Shown here: in pieces, positions 1-7,590 of the stretch
How positions within the stretch are numbered: the first letter of the stretch is position 1
Layout of the letters: every line of letters starts with the position of its first letter
Assembly (NCBI RefSeq): GCF_013304735.1
Contig: NZ_JAAITI010000006.1
Coordinates: forward strand, 62,001-126,000
DNA length: 64,000 nucleotides
Direction of reading: 5' to 3'
From: Blautia luti
GTDB lineage: Bacteria > Bacillota > Clostridia > Lachnospirales > Lachnospiraceae
Notes under the pieces: model-generated
The model's input: only the letters and a program-made list of their open reading frames with translations
Database searches by the model: none
What the model was told of the DNA's origin: nothing
Program-made: the position numbers and the translations under genes

Positions 1-520
1 CGGCCTGAAACGTATCCTGTCCCACAAAACATAACCTCTTCGTATCTTCCAGATCTGCATTAAAAGTAACTACCGGAATCCCATACTCTTCCTGATACTG
101 GTCAATCCTCGCTCTTAACAGCTGATCTTCCGATGGTGTCAGAGCAATCCCGTTAAACCCCTCTTCCCGTAGTTCTTCCATTGCAGCCATTACTTTTTCC
201 GGTTCCACGCCCTCGATCTCATAGATCTTTACCGTTCCGCCGAAACTCTCCACTTCTTCTTTTGCTTCCAGGACACCCTTTAAAACCTGCTGCATAAAAG
301 GGGTCTTCATATACTGAAGGATCACACCGATACGGATCTTCCGCTTTGCCATGGCAAGGGCACGTCCTGCGCGGCTGGGCTGATACCCCATCTCCTGTGC
401 TATCTTTTTGATCTTTTCCTCTACTTCCGGGCGGATACGGCCTCTGTTGTTCAGTGCCCTGTCCACGGTGCCTCTTGAAACCCCGGCCGCTTCCGCGATC
501 TGCTGTAACGTTACTGCCAT
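1..520 (-). CDS. LacI-family transcriptional regulator, N-terminal part (gene runs off the left edge)
   Basis: About 173 residues are visible. The N-terminal helix-turn-helix reads VTLQQIAEAAGVSRGTVDRA and ends in the hinge region (RAGRALAMAKRKIRIGVI). A periplasmic-binding-protein-like sugar-sensing domain follows from about residue 62. The recognition helix has RGTVDRAL rather than the usual xxTVSRVL, a variant found in a subset of LacI regulators, so the operator may be non-standard. Start chosen at the ATG preceded by GGAGGG 5 bases upstream. The target operon lies outside the window or is the gene itself: a palindrome sits just downstream of its own promoter. Family assignment is secure. 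The ligand is unknown, although sugar responsiveness is usual for the family. Confidence 0.9.
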   Translation of the reverse strand, partial: MAVTLQQIAEAAGVSRGTVDRALNNRGRIRPEVEEKIKKIAQEMGYQPSRAGRALAMAKRKIRIGVILQYMKTPFMQQVLKGVLEAKEEVESFGGTVKIYEIEGVEPEKVMAAMEELREEGFNGIALTPSEDQLLRARIDQYQEEYGIPVVTFNADLEDTKRLCFVGQDTFQA

Positions 521-552
521 ATTTTACCCTCCAAAACATCTCCTGTGCTTTT

Positions 553-609
553 CGTGTTCACGTGCACATGTTTTTATTTCATTATACACATTTACGTGTT
601 CTCAGGCAA
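553..609 (-). promoter_or_regulatory. Promoter and likely auto-operator of the LacI-type gene
   Basis: On the minus strand there is TTGCCT (609-604), a 17-bp spacer and TATAAT (586-581). Just downstream, 553-570 is an 18-bp imperfect palindrome (CGTGTTCACGTGCACATG, arms matching at 7 of 9 positions), which is LacI-operator-like in size and symmetry. A second ACAC...GTGT symmetry (586-599) overlaps the -10. Placement downstream of the -10 suggests autorepression; this is inference. Confidence 0.6.
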
Positions 610-700
610 TCCCTGATTTGATTATTTTTATAATTTCCAGGCAAGTCCCCACCCACTGCTTATCTCTTTTCGCACCCCCACAAGAGACTTACTTGATTTT

Positions 701-740
701 GTAAAAAAATGCTTCCGAAAATTTTTCCGGAAGCATTCTT
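701..740 (-). terminator. Rho-independent terminator of the AAA+ ATPase gene
   Basis: A 10-bp stem AATGCTTCCG / CGGAAGCATT (708-717 with 728-737) is followed on the minus strand by a run of T from 709 to 703. It lies 30 bases past the ATPase stop codon. Confidence 0.8.
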
Positions 741-768
741 ATTTATCATTCTAAAACAAATTTCTGCG

Positions 769-2259
769 TCAGTCCAGAAGCTCCTGTACCATCTCCGGGG
801 TAAAGGTCACGGCTTTCACATGATCCACCTCGATCTGATACAGCGCATTGGCCGCGATATGCTCCGCAGCCTGCTCCAGATCACGGATTCCTGTGGTGTC
901 CTCAAATTTCCTGATCACTGCATCCAGCGCCTCATCGGTTACAATACATTCTTCCGGCTTCAGGCTCATACGTTTCAGAACCTTCGGAAGTGCAAATCTG
1001 GAGAAGATGATCTTCTTTTCCTCCGGTGTGTAATCCGGAATGTCGATCACTGCAAAACGTGACATCAGAGGAGCACTGATCTGTGCCTTGTCATTGGCTG
1101 TGGCAATCGGATAGACACCAACGGTCGGAACCATACATTCCATATAGTTATCTGTGAAACCAAGGTTATCCAGAAGTGTCAGAAGCACATCTGCCGGATT
1201 TCCGTTGCCTTTCCCTGATGCAGCCTTGTCAAGCTCGTTGATGATAAATACCAGATTGGATTCTCCTGCCATGGAAAAAGCCTCCATGATGATTCCAGGC
1301 TTGGCATTTGCGTAGACACGGGAACTTCCGGTCAGCTGTTCCGGATCGTTAATGGAACTCATATCCAGAGTTGTCCACGGCATTTTCAGGATCCTTGCAA
1401 CTGCATAGGCGATCTGAGATTTACCGGTACCTGCCGGTCCTACAAGAAGCAGTCCGTAAGCAGGAAGTGTATGGGTACGGTTGATCTGGATGATCGTTTC
1501 AATGATTCTCTGTTTTACACGTTCCATTCCATAAAGTTCCTCATCCAGGATACGACGTGCTTCCTTGGGATCAATAGACTCAAAATAATTATGTTTCCAC
1601 TGAATGTTCATCATAATGGAGAGTGCTCTCTGAGCATGGCGTCTTTCCTCCTGGGAAACTTCATGGGAGCGGGCAACTGCCAGGTTTCTTCTCGCCCAGA
1701 GACGGATATTATCCGGCATGGTCTTTCCGGCACAGGTCATAAAGTCGGTGATACTCTGAATGCTGGTGAGCTTCATGTCATCACCGTCTTCTTCCTCCTC
1801 ATCGTCCTCATTTACTTCTGCCGGCGCACTGCTTGCAAACAGACGCTCGATCATGAACTGAAGAAATCCATCCTCTGCAGAAAGCTTGGTACCGCCGCCA
1901 AAAGCGATCTCACGGATCTTGTAAACTGCATATCCCTCTTCTGTATTCTGTCCTGAAAGACGGATGTTGATATGATTTTCTCCGAGCCATTTGATCAGAC
2001 TTGTAAAACGAGAATCGATCTTCAGGATATCTGCCGGAAAAACACCGTCCTCTTCCTTGAACTCAAATGCTGTCTGCTTTGCAGGGTTGGAAAAATATCC
2101 GCAGGAATGATGTTTCCACTCTCTTTTGCTGTTATCCAGGATCAGCACCGGTTTCTCCGGTGTGGCTTTTGTCTCATTGGAACGAAACGTTGTATATGTG
2201 CACTGGCTCTTTGTCTCATTTTTGTCTGCCGGTGCTGCACTGAAATCAAAAACTGGCAT
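769..2259 (-). CDS. Lon-like AAA+ ATPase lacking a protease domain
   Basis: 496 residues. Residues about 230-470 form one AAA+ module close to that of Lon: an ELYGMERVKQRI lead-in, Walker A GPAGTGKS (274-281), Walker-B region FIINELDK (338-345), sensor 1 IATAND (385-390), arginine finger in PLMSRF (401) and sensor 2 in TGIRDLEQ (459). The protein stops after the lid, so the Ser-Lys protease domain of Lon is absent. The first Walker B acid is Asn341 where Lon has Asp; the following Glu is kept. The N-terminal 145 residues are not recognised and are joined through an acidic linker (149-161). It is probably a cytoplasmic remodelling or unfolding ATPase. The partner is unknown, and no neighbouring gene supplies a protease. 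Single-gene unit with SD AGAGGAG and its own terminator. Confidence 0.75.
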   Translation of the reverse strand: MPVFDFSAAPADKNETKSQCTYTTFRSNETKATPEKPVLILDNSKREWKHHSCGYFSNPAKQTAFEFKEEDGVFPADILKIDSRFTSLIKWLGENHINIRLSGQNTEEGYAVYKIREIAFGGGTKLSAEDGFLQFMIERLFASSAPAEVNEDDEEEEDGDDMKLTSIQSITDFMTCAGKTMPDNIRLWARRNLAVARSHEVSQEERRHAQRALSIMMNIQWKHNYFESIDPKEARRILDEELYGMERVKQRIIETIIQINRTHTLPAYGLLLVGPAGTGKSQIAYAVARILKMPWTTLDMSSINDPEQLTGSSRVYANAKPGIIMEAFSMAGESNLVFIINELDKAASGKGNGNPADVLLTLLDNLGFTDNYMECMVPTVGVYPIATANDKAQISAPLMSRFAVIDIPDYTPEEKKIIFSRFALPKVLKRMSLKPEECIVTDEALDAVIRKFEDTTGIRDLEQAAEHIAANALYQIEVDHVKAVTFTPEMVQELLD

Positions 2260-2474
2260 GTGCTTTACTCCTCTTTCTCTGAAAATATCTTTCGCAAGGC
2301 GGATTTTTCTATTCCACTTCGCTGTATGTTCATGAACACGATTGTTTCACGGTTTGCATTCAGTGTATCACGGATTGGAAATCTCAACAACTGGTGATCT
2401 GATTTTTTATGCATTTTTTTGCATAAAACCATGATGTTTCCTCTGCGGACTTGGCTTCGTCATTTTCCCATAAG

Positions 2475-2531
2475 TTGTTTAAACAATTTTGCAGTTTGCC
2501 GATTGACACTGCCTGTAAACTGTGTTATCGT
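2475..2531 (+). promoter_or_regulatory. Promoter of the MATE gene with an upstream palindrome
   Basis: TTGACA (2503-2508), a 17-bp spacer and TATCGT (2526-2531). A perfect 12-bp palindrome TTGTTTAAACAA (2475-2486) lies 16 bp upstream of the -35 and may bind a regulator. The remaining gene-free stretch 2260-2648 holds only the 5' leader of the divergent ATPase gene (SD AGAGGAG near 2266-2272) and AT-rich sequence in which I see nothing else. Confidence 0.6.
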
Positions 2532-2648
2532 GCAATTATGTTTGCTTTATATTTTTTACAAAAGCTGACACAATTACAGTACCTGTGGATTTCCTGTTTG
2601 TAAAACATGCACTCCCATTACTGTAGTTGTATTTTTTTGGAGGAGGAA

Positions 2649-4025
2649 ATGAGAAATCAACTTTCACAGCGGGATGACTTTTATCCGCAGATCGTTAAGC
2701 TTGTCATCCCTATTATCATTCAGAACCTGCTCAGTGCAGCGGTCAATTCTGCTGACGTTATCATGCTGAACTTTGTAGGTCAGTCATCCATCTCCGCAGT
2801 TTCCCTGGCAGCGAACTATTCCAATGTCCTGTTTATGGTATACTACGGTCTTGGTACAGGTGCTACCCTGCTTTGTGCCCAGTATTATGGAAAAGGGGAT
2901 TACAAAGCCATTCAGATCATTGAGGGAATTGCACTTCGTTTTTCCATGATCATCTCTATTCTTGTGGCTCTGGTTGCATTTACCATGCCGCAGATGATGA
3001 TGAAACTGTTCACCAACGATCCAGAACTTCTGGCCATAGGTTCTTCTTATATACGCATTATGGGTATCACCTATATCTGCTGGGGTATGACGGAGGTTTA
3101 TCTGGCCGTCCTTCGAAGTATCGGGCGGGTAACTGTCAGCATGGCCATGAATATGCTGGCTTTTGGATTGAATATCCTTTTAAACGCCACTTTTATCTTT
3201 GGCCTTTTCGGAGCTCCAAAACTTGGAGCCACCGGTGTTGCCATTGCTACCGCGCTTTCCAGAACCGTGGAACTGATCGCATGTTTTATCGTTTCCGCCT
3301 TCAGTAAAAATGTACGGCTGGATCTTCGATATATGTTTATTAAAAATAAGCTGTTGTTCAGCGATTTTGTACGGCTTTCCCTGCCGGCTCTTGGCAATGA
3401 TATTTCCTGGAGTGTTGGCTTTTCCATGTATTCGGTAATCCTCGGGCATCTTGGTACGGATGCGGTTGCTGCCAATTCTCTGGTTGTAGTTGTCCGTAAT
3501 ATCGGTACGGTTTTCTGTTTTGGTATTGCAAGCGCAGGTGGTATCCTTCTTGGAAATGTGATGGGCCAGGGAGATCTGGAGCGTTCCAAGCGTTATGCTT
3601 CCAAAACTTTGAAACTTACAGTGATCGCCGGTGCTTTTGGCGGCCTGATCGTTCTTGCTATTACACCTTTTATTATGAAGTTTGCTTCTCTGACTCCTAC
3701 GGCTATGCATTATTTGAAGTATATGCTTCTGATCAACTGTTATTACGTTATGGGAACTGCAGTAAATACAACCTTGATCGCCGGTGTATTCCGTGCAGGC
3801 GGTGATACGAAGTTTGGCCTGATCTGTGATACGATCGATATGTGGGTATATGCAGTGCCCCTTGGATTCTTCGCCGCGTTTGTACTGAAGCTGCCGGTTA
3901 TGTGGGTGTATTTTCTGCTCTGTACAGATGAGTTTGTGAAGTGGCCTTGGGTTATTAAGAGGTATCTTAGTGGAAAATGGGCTAAGAATATTACCCGTGA
4001 GGATATATTTGAGAATAATAAATAG
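2649..4025 (+). CDS. MATE-family multidrug/cation efflux transporter
   Basis: 458 residues, close to the usual MATE length of about 450, with twelve predicted hydrophobic segments in two homologous halves (first half from KLVIPIIIQNLLSAAVNSAD, second from LSLPALGNDISWSVGF). It belongs to the NorM/DinF-like MATE superfamily: an inner-membrane antiporter exporting cationic drugs or metabolites in exchange for Na+ or H+. The start is the ATG at 2649, directly after GGAGGAGG (2639-2646). An in-frame ATG at 2607 would place that ribosome site inside the protein and is rejected. It is transcribed alone and convergent with the decarboxylase operon. Substrate unknown; proximity to phenolic-acid decarboxylation genes does not show a link. 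Confidence 0.9.
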   Translation: MRNQLSQRDDFYPQIVKLVIPIIIQNLLSAAVNSADVIMLNFVGQSSISAVSLAANYSNVLFMVYYGLGTGATLLCAQYYGKGDYKAIQIIEGIALRFSMIISILVALVAFTMPQMMMKLFTNDPELLAIGSSYIRIMGITYICWGMTEVYLAVLRSIGRVTVSMAMNMLAFGLNILLNATFIFGLFGAPKLGATGVAIATALSRTVELIACFIVSAFSKNVRLDLRYMFIKNKLLFSDFVRLSLPALGNDISWSVGFSMYSVILGHLGTDAVAANSLVVVVRNIGTVFCFGIASAGGILLGNVMGQGDLERSKRYASKTLKLTVIAGAFGGLIVLAITPFIMKFASLTPTAMHYLKYMLLINCYYVMGTAVNTTLIAGVFRAGGDTKFGLICDTIDMWVYAVPLGFFAAFVLKLPVMWVYFLLCTDEFVKWPWVIKRYLSGKWAKNITREDIFENNK

Positions 4026-4060
4026 AATATTGGGTGGATGTGGAGTATTGACTTTTACTG

Positions 4061-4160
4061 ACGAAGGGACGCAGGACAGAACGTTCACGTTCGCTTCCGT
4101 CCCCTTCCGGTTTGAAATGCCAGCCCCCGACGAAGCCGCAGAACCGGACAGATACTGTCT
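4061..4160. repeat. GC-rich structured intergenic element with nested inverted repeats
   Basis: Between the convergent MATE and lpdD-like genes there are four complementary arm pairs in about 95 bp: GGGACG/CGTCCC (4066-4071 with 4098-4103) enclosing GAACG/CGTTC (4079-4083 with 4088-4092), CCGGTT/AACCGG (4107-4112 with 4142-4147), and GACAG-ATA-CTGTC (4147-4159). GC content is visibly higher than in other intergenic DNA here. No T-run follows any stem, so it is not a standard terminator. It could be a REP/MITE-like repeat or a structured RNA; identity unknown. Confidence 0.45.
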
Positions 4161-4185
4161 CCCGGGCGTCCGTTCATCCACCAAA

Positions 4186-4563
4186 CTACCGTAACCTCTT
4201 AACTAACCGTTCCGTCAACTGCTCCACCGCCATCTGCACCTCACGGATCTCCTCCGCCGAAATCCCATCTTTATGAAATCCCCCAGTACAAACCACTCTC
4301 TTTCCAAGCTCCTTCGAAATCTTCTCCGCCATCCACCGGCAGACAACCTCATCCTTATGCCCCGGAAAATTCAAAACCGAAGAAGTCGCACTCACACTAC
4401 CATCTCCTGAAAGGGATTCCCTTGGTTCCGTCTGCACCACACACCCCAGATGCGGCCTCTCTCCGCCCTGCAGACAAAGAAGCACATCCTCACCAATCAA
4501 TGCAGCACTGATCTCCAGCTGGCATCCAGCAGCCACCACACACTCCGTCACAATCCATTCCAT
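4186..4563 (-). CDS. LpdD-like prenylated-flavin chaperone / decarboxylase accessory protein
   Basis: 125 residues, matching the size of LpdD of the lactobacillal gallate decarboxylase locus and the family now described as prenylated-flavin chaperone-like. The assignment rests mainly on its position as third gene after ubiD- and ubiX-type genes, plus length and a GGERPHLGCVVQTEPRES segment typical of that small-protein family. It overlaps the ubiX stop by 16 bases and has its own site AAGGAG 8 bases before the ATG. The expected role is helping load or maintain prenyl-FMN in the decarboxylase in the cytoplasm. No membrane segment or metal motif is visible. Confidence 0.7.
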   Translation of the reverse strand: MEWIVTECVVAAGCQLEISAALIGEDVLLCLQGGERPHLGCVVQTEPRESLSGDGSVSATSSVLNFPGHKDEVVCRWMAEKISKELGKRVVCTGGFHKDGISAEEIREVQMAVEQLTERLVKRLR

Positions 4564-5129
4564 CTACGATACTCCTTCGCTTCAATCCCAAACGGCTCCA
4601 GAAGCTTCGCCGCAATATGATAAACCATATCATCAATACACTCCGGCCTATGATAAAACGTCATCATCGGCGGAATGATCCTCACCCCCGGGAGCATAGA
4701 AAGCTCATAAAGATTCCGAAGATGAATTCCGCTTAAAGGCGTTTCCCTGGCAGCCAGTACCAGCGTTCTCTGTTCTTTGATCGTCACATCCGCCGCACGC
4801 AGGATCAGATTATCCGCATAACCACTGTGGATACCAGCAATCGTTTTCATACTGCAGGGCACGATCAGCATCCCCTCTGTTTTAAAAGAACCACTGGCCG
4901 GTTTTGCCCCGATCTCCTCCGGTGCACACACATGATCTGCCAGCCGTTTCACATCATCCACTTCCAGCTCTGTCTCCTGCCGGAGAGTCAGCTCTGCGCT
5001 GGAACTCATGATCAGATAAGACTCAAAATCCGGATCTTCCCGGATAATCTCCAGACATTTTACAAGGAGCGGCAGGCCACTTGCACCTGTCGCACCAACT
5101 ATAATTCTCTTTTTCATTTTTTCAGCCAT
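4548..5129 (-). CDS. ubiX: UbiX/Pad1-type flavin prenyltransferase
   Basis: 193 residues with the flavodoxin-like UbiX start KRIIVGATGASGLPLL, a GSFKTEGMLIVPCSMKTIAG segment lining the active site, and the conserved RETPLS motif near residue 130. Family role: it joins a dimethylallyl group to FMN to make prenyl-FMN, the cofactor of UbiD decarboxylases. It sits in an operon directly after the UbiD gene, overlapping it. The chosen ATG (5129) lies inside the ubiD end; an alternative ATG at 5117 overlaps the ubiD stop as ATGA and would remove four residues. Cytoplasmic. Pairing with ubiD and the lpdD-like gene supports a dedicated cofactor supply for that enzyme. Confidence 0.92.
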   Translation of the reverse strand: MAEKMKKRIIVGATGASGLPLLVKCLEIIREDPDFESYLIMSSSAELTLRQETELEVDDVKRLADHVCAPEEIGAKPASGSFKTEGMLIVPCSMKTIAGIHSGYADNLILRAADVTIKEQRTLVLAARETPLSGIHLRNLYELSMLPGVRIIPPMMTFYHRPECIDDMVYHIAAKLLEPFGIEAKEYRRWNGL

Positions 5130-6580
5130 TTCTCCGGATCCAGTTCCATAAAACGTGCTCTGTGGAAACGATCTTTCAGATCATAAGGTACTGTACAGTC
5201 AAAAATAGTCTTGCATGCAATTCCATGGTCACGGATGCTTGGAGAAAATGCCGGATCATTGGACGGATCAAGGGGATGGCATCGAACACCCGGAATGGTG
5301 ATCACATCCACATCTCCCTGGAATCTTGTGTTCATCGCCCAGAGAACATCATTCATGTCAAAACAATCCACATCTTCATCTACAAGAAATACATTTTTCA
5401 GCTCACTGAACGCGGAAAAGGCAAGAAGAGCAGCCTGGCGCTGTCTTCCCTCATCGCTTGGAGAAAGTTTTTTAAACTGAAGGACAGCCATATATTTTCC
5501 ACCGCCGGCACTGCTGCAGTACACATTCTGAAGTCTTCCAGGCATTGCTTTTTCCACCATGCCATAGATACTGGCCTCTGTAGGGATCCCAGCCATGGAA
5601 ACATGCTCTTCACTTGGTCCGATACAGGTCTGCATGATCGGATGCTCACGGTGTGTCACTGCCGTAACTTTGATCAGCCAGCACTGGTCACTTGCAGGTC
5701 CGGTATATCCAGGAAACTCCGGCATAGCGTATCCGGTGTTGCTGTTCTGATCTTCTTTTACACGCACACCAGGGATCACTTCTCCCTCAATTACATATTC
5801 CGCATTGGCAATGGCTCTCTCATTAACTGTCACACATTTACAAAGTTCCACCGGCTCTCCACGCAGCGCACCGGCTACAGACAGTTCATCATATCCCAGT
5901 GGTGTTGTAGGCGGCTCAAAGCAGGAACCGATCTCAATAGCAGGATCAACTCCGATACTGATAGAGATCGGAAGCTTCTGTCCCAGTTCCTCAGCACGCT
6001 CCGCCATAGCTCCGATATGTCTTGCTCCCGGTGTAAAGAAAATGGAAAGCTCATCTTTTCCCTGAATGCAGAGACGGTGAATCGTTACATCATGAACTCC
6101 TGTATCCGGGTGTGTGGCATAGCACATGCCAAGTGTGATATACGGACCTGCATCATCCGGCGTATTGGTTGGTGCTGGAACCAGTTTATAAAGGTCAAAA
6201 TCCGGATCTGTTGTCTTATGCACTACCTGCTGGCACGGTGCATCCCCTTTAAAATCTACCGGTGGAATAGGATTCTCCACACTTTTACAGAGCATCTTTC
6301 CAAGATTTTCCGGCCGGGTATCAAGCAAAGCGGCAACTCTCTTTCTACTTGCCAGAAGACCGATGGCCACCTTTGCATCCGGATGTCCTTTCACATGATT
6401 AAAGATCATGGCAGGACCTTCTTTTGTAGGACGCTTTACCGTTCCGCCGGCTCCTACATAGCGGTATACCCCTGCAAGTTCTGCCATCGGATCTACTTCC
6501 ACATCTGTCTCGATCAGCTGATCCGGCATCTGTTCCAGAAGTGCCAGGGCACTTCTTAAATCTCTTACTTTCTCTGCCAT
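5114..6580 (-). CDS. UbiD-family (LpdC/gallate-type) non-oxidative decarboxylase
   Basis: 488 residues, the usual UbiD length. Visible family motifs are the DVTIHRLCIQGKDE strand with the conserved Arg and the NAEYVIEGEVIPG segment with the active-site acid (Glu-Arg-Glu network), plus metal/flavin-binding regions around SNTGYAMPEFPGY. With prenyl-FMN these enzymes reversibly decarboxylate aromatic or unsaturated acids. Synteny (ubiD-ubiX-lpdD-like plus a divergent LysR gene) resembles hydroxyarylic-acid (gallate/protocatechuate/vanillate) decarboxylase loci, so a phenolic acid substrate is likely but not proven. No quinone-biosynthesis gene is nearby, which argues against the classical UbiD role. 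First gene of the operon; SD GGAGG 7 bases before ATG. Confidence 0.88.
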   Translation of the reverse strand: MAEKVRDLRSALALLEQMPDQLIETDVEVDPMAELAGVYRYVGAGGTVKRPTKEGPAMIFNHVKGHPDAKVAIGLLASRKRVAALLDTRPENLGKMLCKSVENPIPPVDFKGDAPCQQVVHKTTDPDFDLYKLVPAPTNTPDDAGPYITLGMCYATHPDTGVHDVTIHRLCIQGKDELSIFFTPGARHIGAMAERAEELGQKLPISISIGVDPAIEIGSCFEPPTTPLGYDELSVAGALRGEPVELCKCVTVNERAIANAEYVIEGEVIPGVRVKEDQNSNTGYAMPEFPGYTGPASDQCWLIKVTAVTHREHPIMQTCIGPSEEHVSMAGIPTEASIYGMVEKAMPGRLQNVYCSSAGGGKYMAVLQFKKLSPSDEGRQRQAALLAFSAFSELKNVFLVDEDVDCFDMNDVLWAMNTRFQGDVDVITIPGVRCHPLDPSNDPAFSPSIRDHGIACKTIFDCTVPYDLKDRFHRARFMELDPEKWLKK

Positions 6581-6616
6581 AAAAAACCTCCTGCATTCTC
6601 TTTATTTTCTGAAGTT

Positions 6617-6646
6617 ATTTTATCTCTTTTTCACATGGTGAATCAA
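6617..6646 (-). promoter_or_regulatory. Promoter of the ubiD-ubiX-lpdD operon
   Basis: On the minus strand there is TTGATT (6646-6641), an 18-bp spacer and TAAAAT (6622-6617). It is moderately matched, as expected for an activator-dependent promoter, and lies about 10 bp from the divergent lysR promoter. Confidence 0.5.
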
Positions 6647-6655
6647 TTCTTTCTA

Positions 6656-6680
6656 TGGTATAATTGTTTCCAATATGGAA
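6656..6680 (+). promoter_or_regulatory. Extended -10 promoter of lysR with an overlapping inverted repeat
   Basis: TGGTATAAT (6656-6664) is an extended -10 (TGn plus a perfect hexamer). Directly at the expected start of transcription lies TTCCA-ATA-TGGAA (6668-6680), a short LTTR-type inverted repeat in AT-rich DNA. A LysR protein bound there could repress its own gene and control the divergent ubiD operon; this is inference from geometry. Confidence 0.55.
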
Positions 6681-6706
6681 TGATTAATTAAAAGGCAGGT
6701 GTTATC

Positions 6707-7582
6707 ATGACTCTTGAACAGATCGACTATTTTATCTGTGCAGCCCAGTCCCGGACTTTTTTTGATGCAGCGGAAACCATGCATATCTCCCAGTCCTCCC
6801 TTTCCAAACAGATCATGAAACTGGAAAAAGAACTGGAACTTACCCTGTGGGACCGCAGCAAACGCACAGCTGTGCTTACTCCTGCAGGAGAGTTTTTTTA
6901 CAAAGAAGCACTTAAAATTTCCAGACAGTACCATCGTTCTATGGAAGCAGTGTCCCATTTTAAGGACAGTGAATCCAAGGTCCTGCATATCGGAACTCTT
7001 CCTTTTCTCTCCCAGTACCATCTTACTTCTGTGATCCACAGTTTCTGTGCCGCACATCCGGAGCTTTCTTTTTCTCTGAAGGAGGTGGAAGATCAGGAAC
7101 TTCTCTCCGGTCTTGAAAAAGATCTCTTTGACCTGATCTTTGCGCGGAAACACATGCTGGATCTGAACCTTTATACTTTTCACGTTCTCACAGAAGACCG
7201 GCTGGTTGCCGTATTTCCAAAAAATCATCCTTCTGCGTCCAAAAAAACGGTCTCTCTTACTGAACTGAAAAGAGAAACTTTTATCCTGATGCCTCCGCAC
7301 ACTTCCATTTATCGTTTCTGTATGCGAAGTTTTCACGATGCAGACATCCATCCGCAGATCCTGCGTACTGCCCGTGCAGAGTCTATCGTCAGTGCTGTGG
7401 AGATCGGTGAGGGGATCAGTCTCCTTACAGAAAGCAGCTTTCAGTTTTTCCGCCAGCCTTCTCTTACTGCTGTCCCGGTTAACGGACTGGAAAAATTATC
7501 GATCGGAATCGCCCATAAAAAAAATATGGCTTTCACATCTTCCGCAGAATGTTTTCTGCAGTTTGTGAAAAGCCATATGTAA
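6707..7582 (+). CDS. LysR-family regulator, probable regulator of the adjacent decarboxylase operon
   Basis: 291 residues, typical LTTR length. The winged helix-turn-helix occupies residues 1-60 (FFDAAETMHISQSSLSKQIM), followed by a linker helix and a two-lobed effector domain from about residue 88 (KVLHIGTLPFLSQYHL). It is transcribed divergently from the ubiD operon with about 126 bp between starts, the classical arrangement of an LTTR and its target. The ligand is probably the aromatic acid or its product. The last 50 bases of the coding sequence also form one half of a terminator shared with feoB. Start at the ATG after AGGTG with a 5-base gap. Confidence 0.9.
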   Translation: MTLEQIDYFICAAQSRTFFDAAETMHISQSSLSKQIMKLEKELELTLWDRSKRTAVLTPAGEFFYKEALKISRQYHRSMEAVSHFKDSESKVLHIGTLPFLSQYHLTSVIHSFCAAHPELSFSLKEVEDQELLSGLEKDLFDLIFARKHMLDLNLYTFHVLTEDRLVAVFPKNHPSASKKTVSLTELKRETFILMPPHTSIYRFCMRSFHDADIHPQILRTARAESIVSAVEIGEGISLLTESSFQFFRQPSLTAVPVNGLEKLSIGIAHKKNMAFTSSAECFLQFVKSHM

Positions 7583-7590
7583 ACTTTTTT
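7521..7590. terminator. Bidirectional terminator embedded in the lysR 3' end, shared with feoB
   Basis: The 14/15-base arms ATATGGCTTTCACA (7524-7537) and TGTGAAAAGCCATAT (7564-7578) pair with one bulged base and enclose a second hairpin GCAGAA-TGTT-TTCTGC (7544-7559). T-runs follow on both strands (7584-7590 on plus; the A-run 7517-7524 read on minus). The outer arms lie within the last codons of lysR, and the lysR and feoB stop codons are only 7 bases apart. Confidence 0.75.

Noticed and set aside
2607-2648. Upstream ATG extending the MATE protein by 14 residues
   Set aside because: The extension encodes the GGAGGAGG ribosome site of the ATG at 2649.
5162-6559. Long open frame on the plus strand opposite the UbiD gene
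   Set aside because: Composition and Cys/His/Arg-rich translation are typical of an antisense shadow; no ribosome site or family motif; the minus-strand UbiD is unmistakable.
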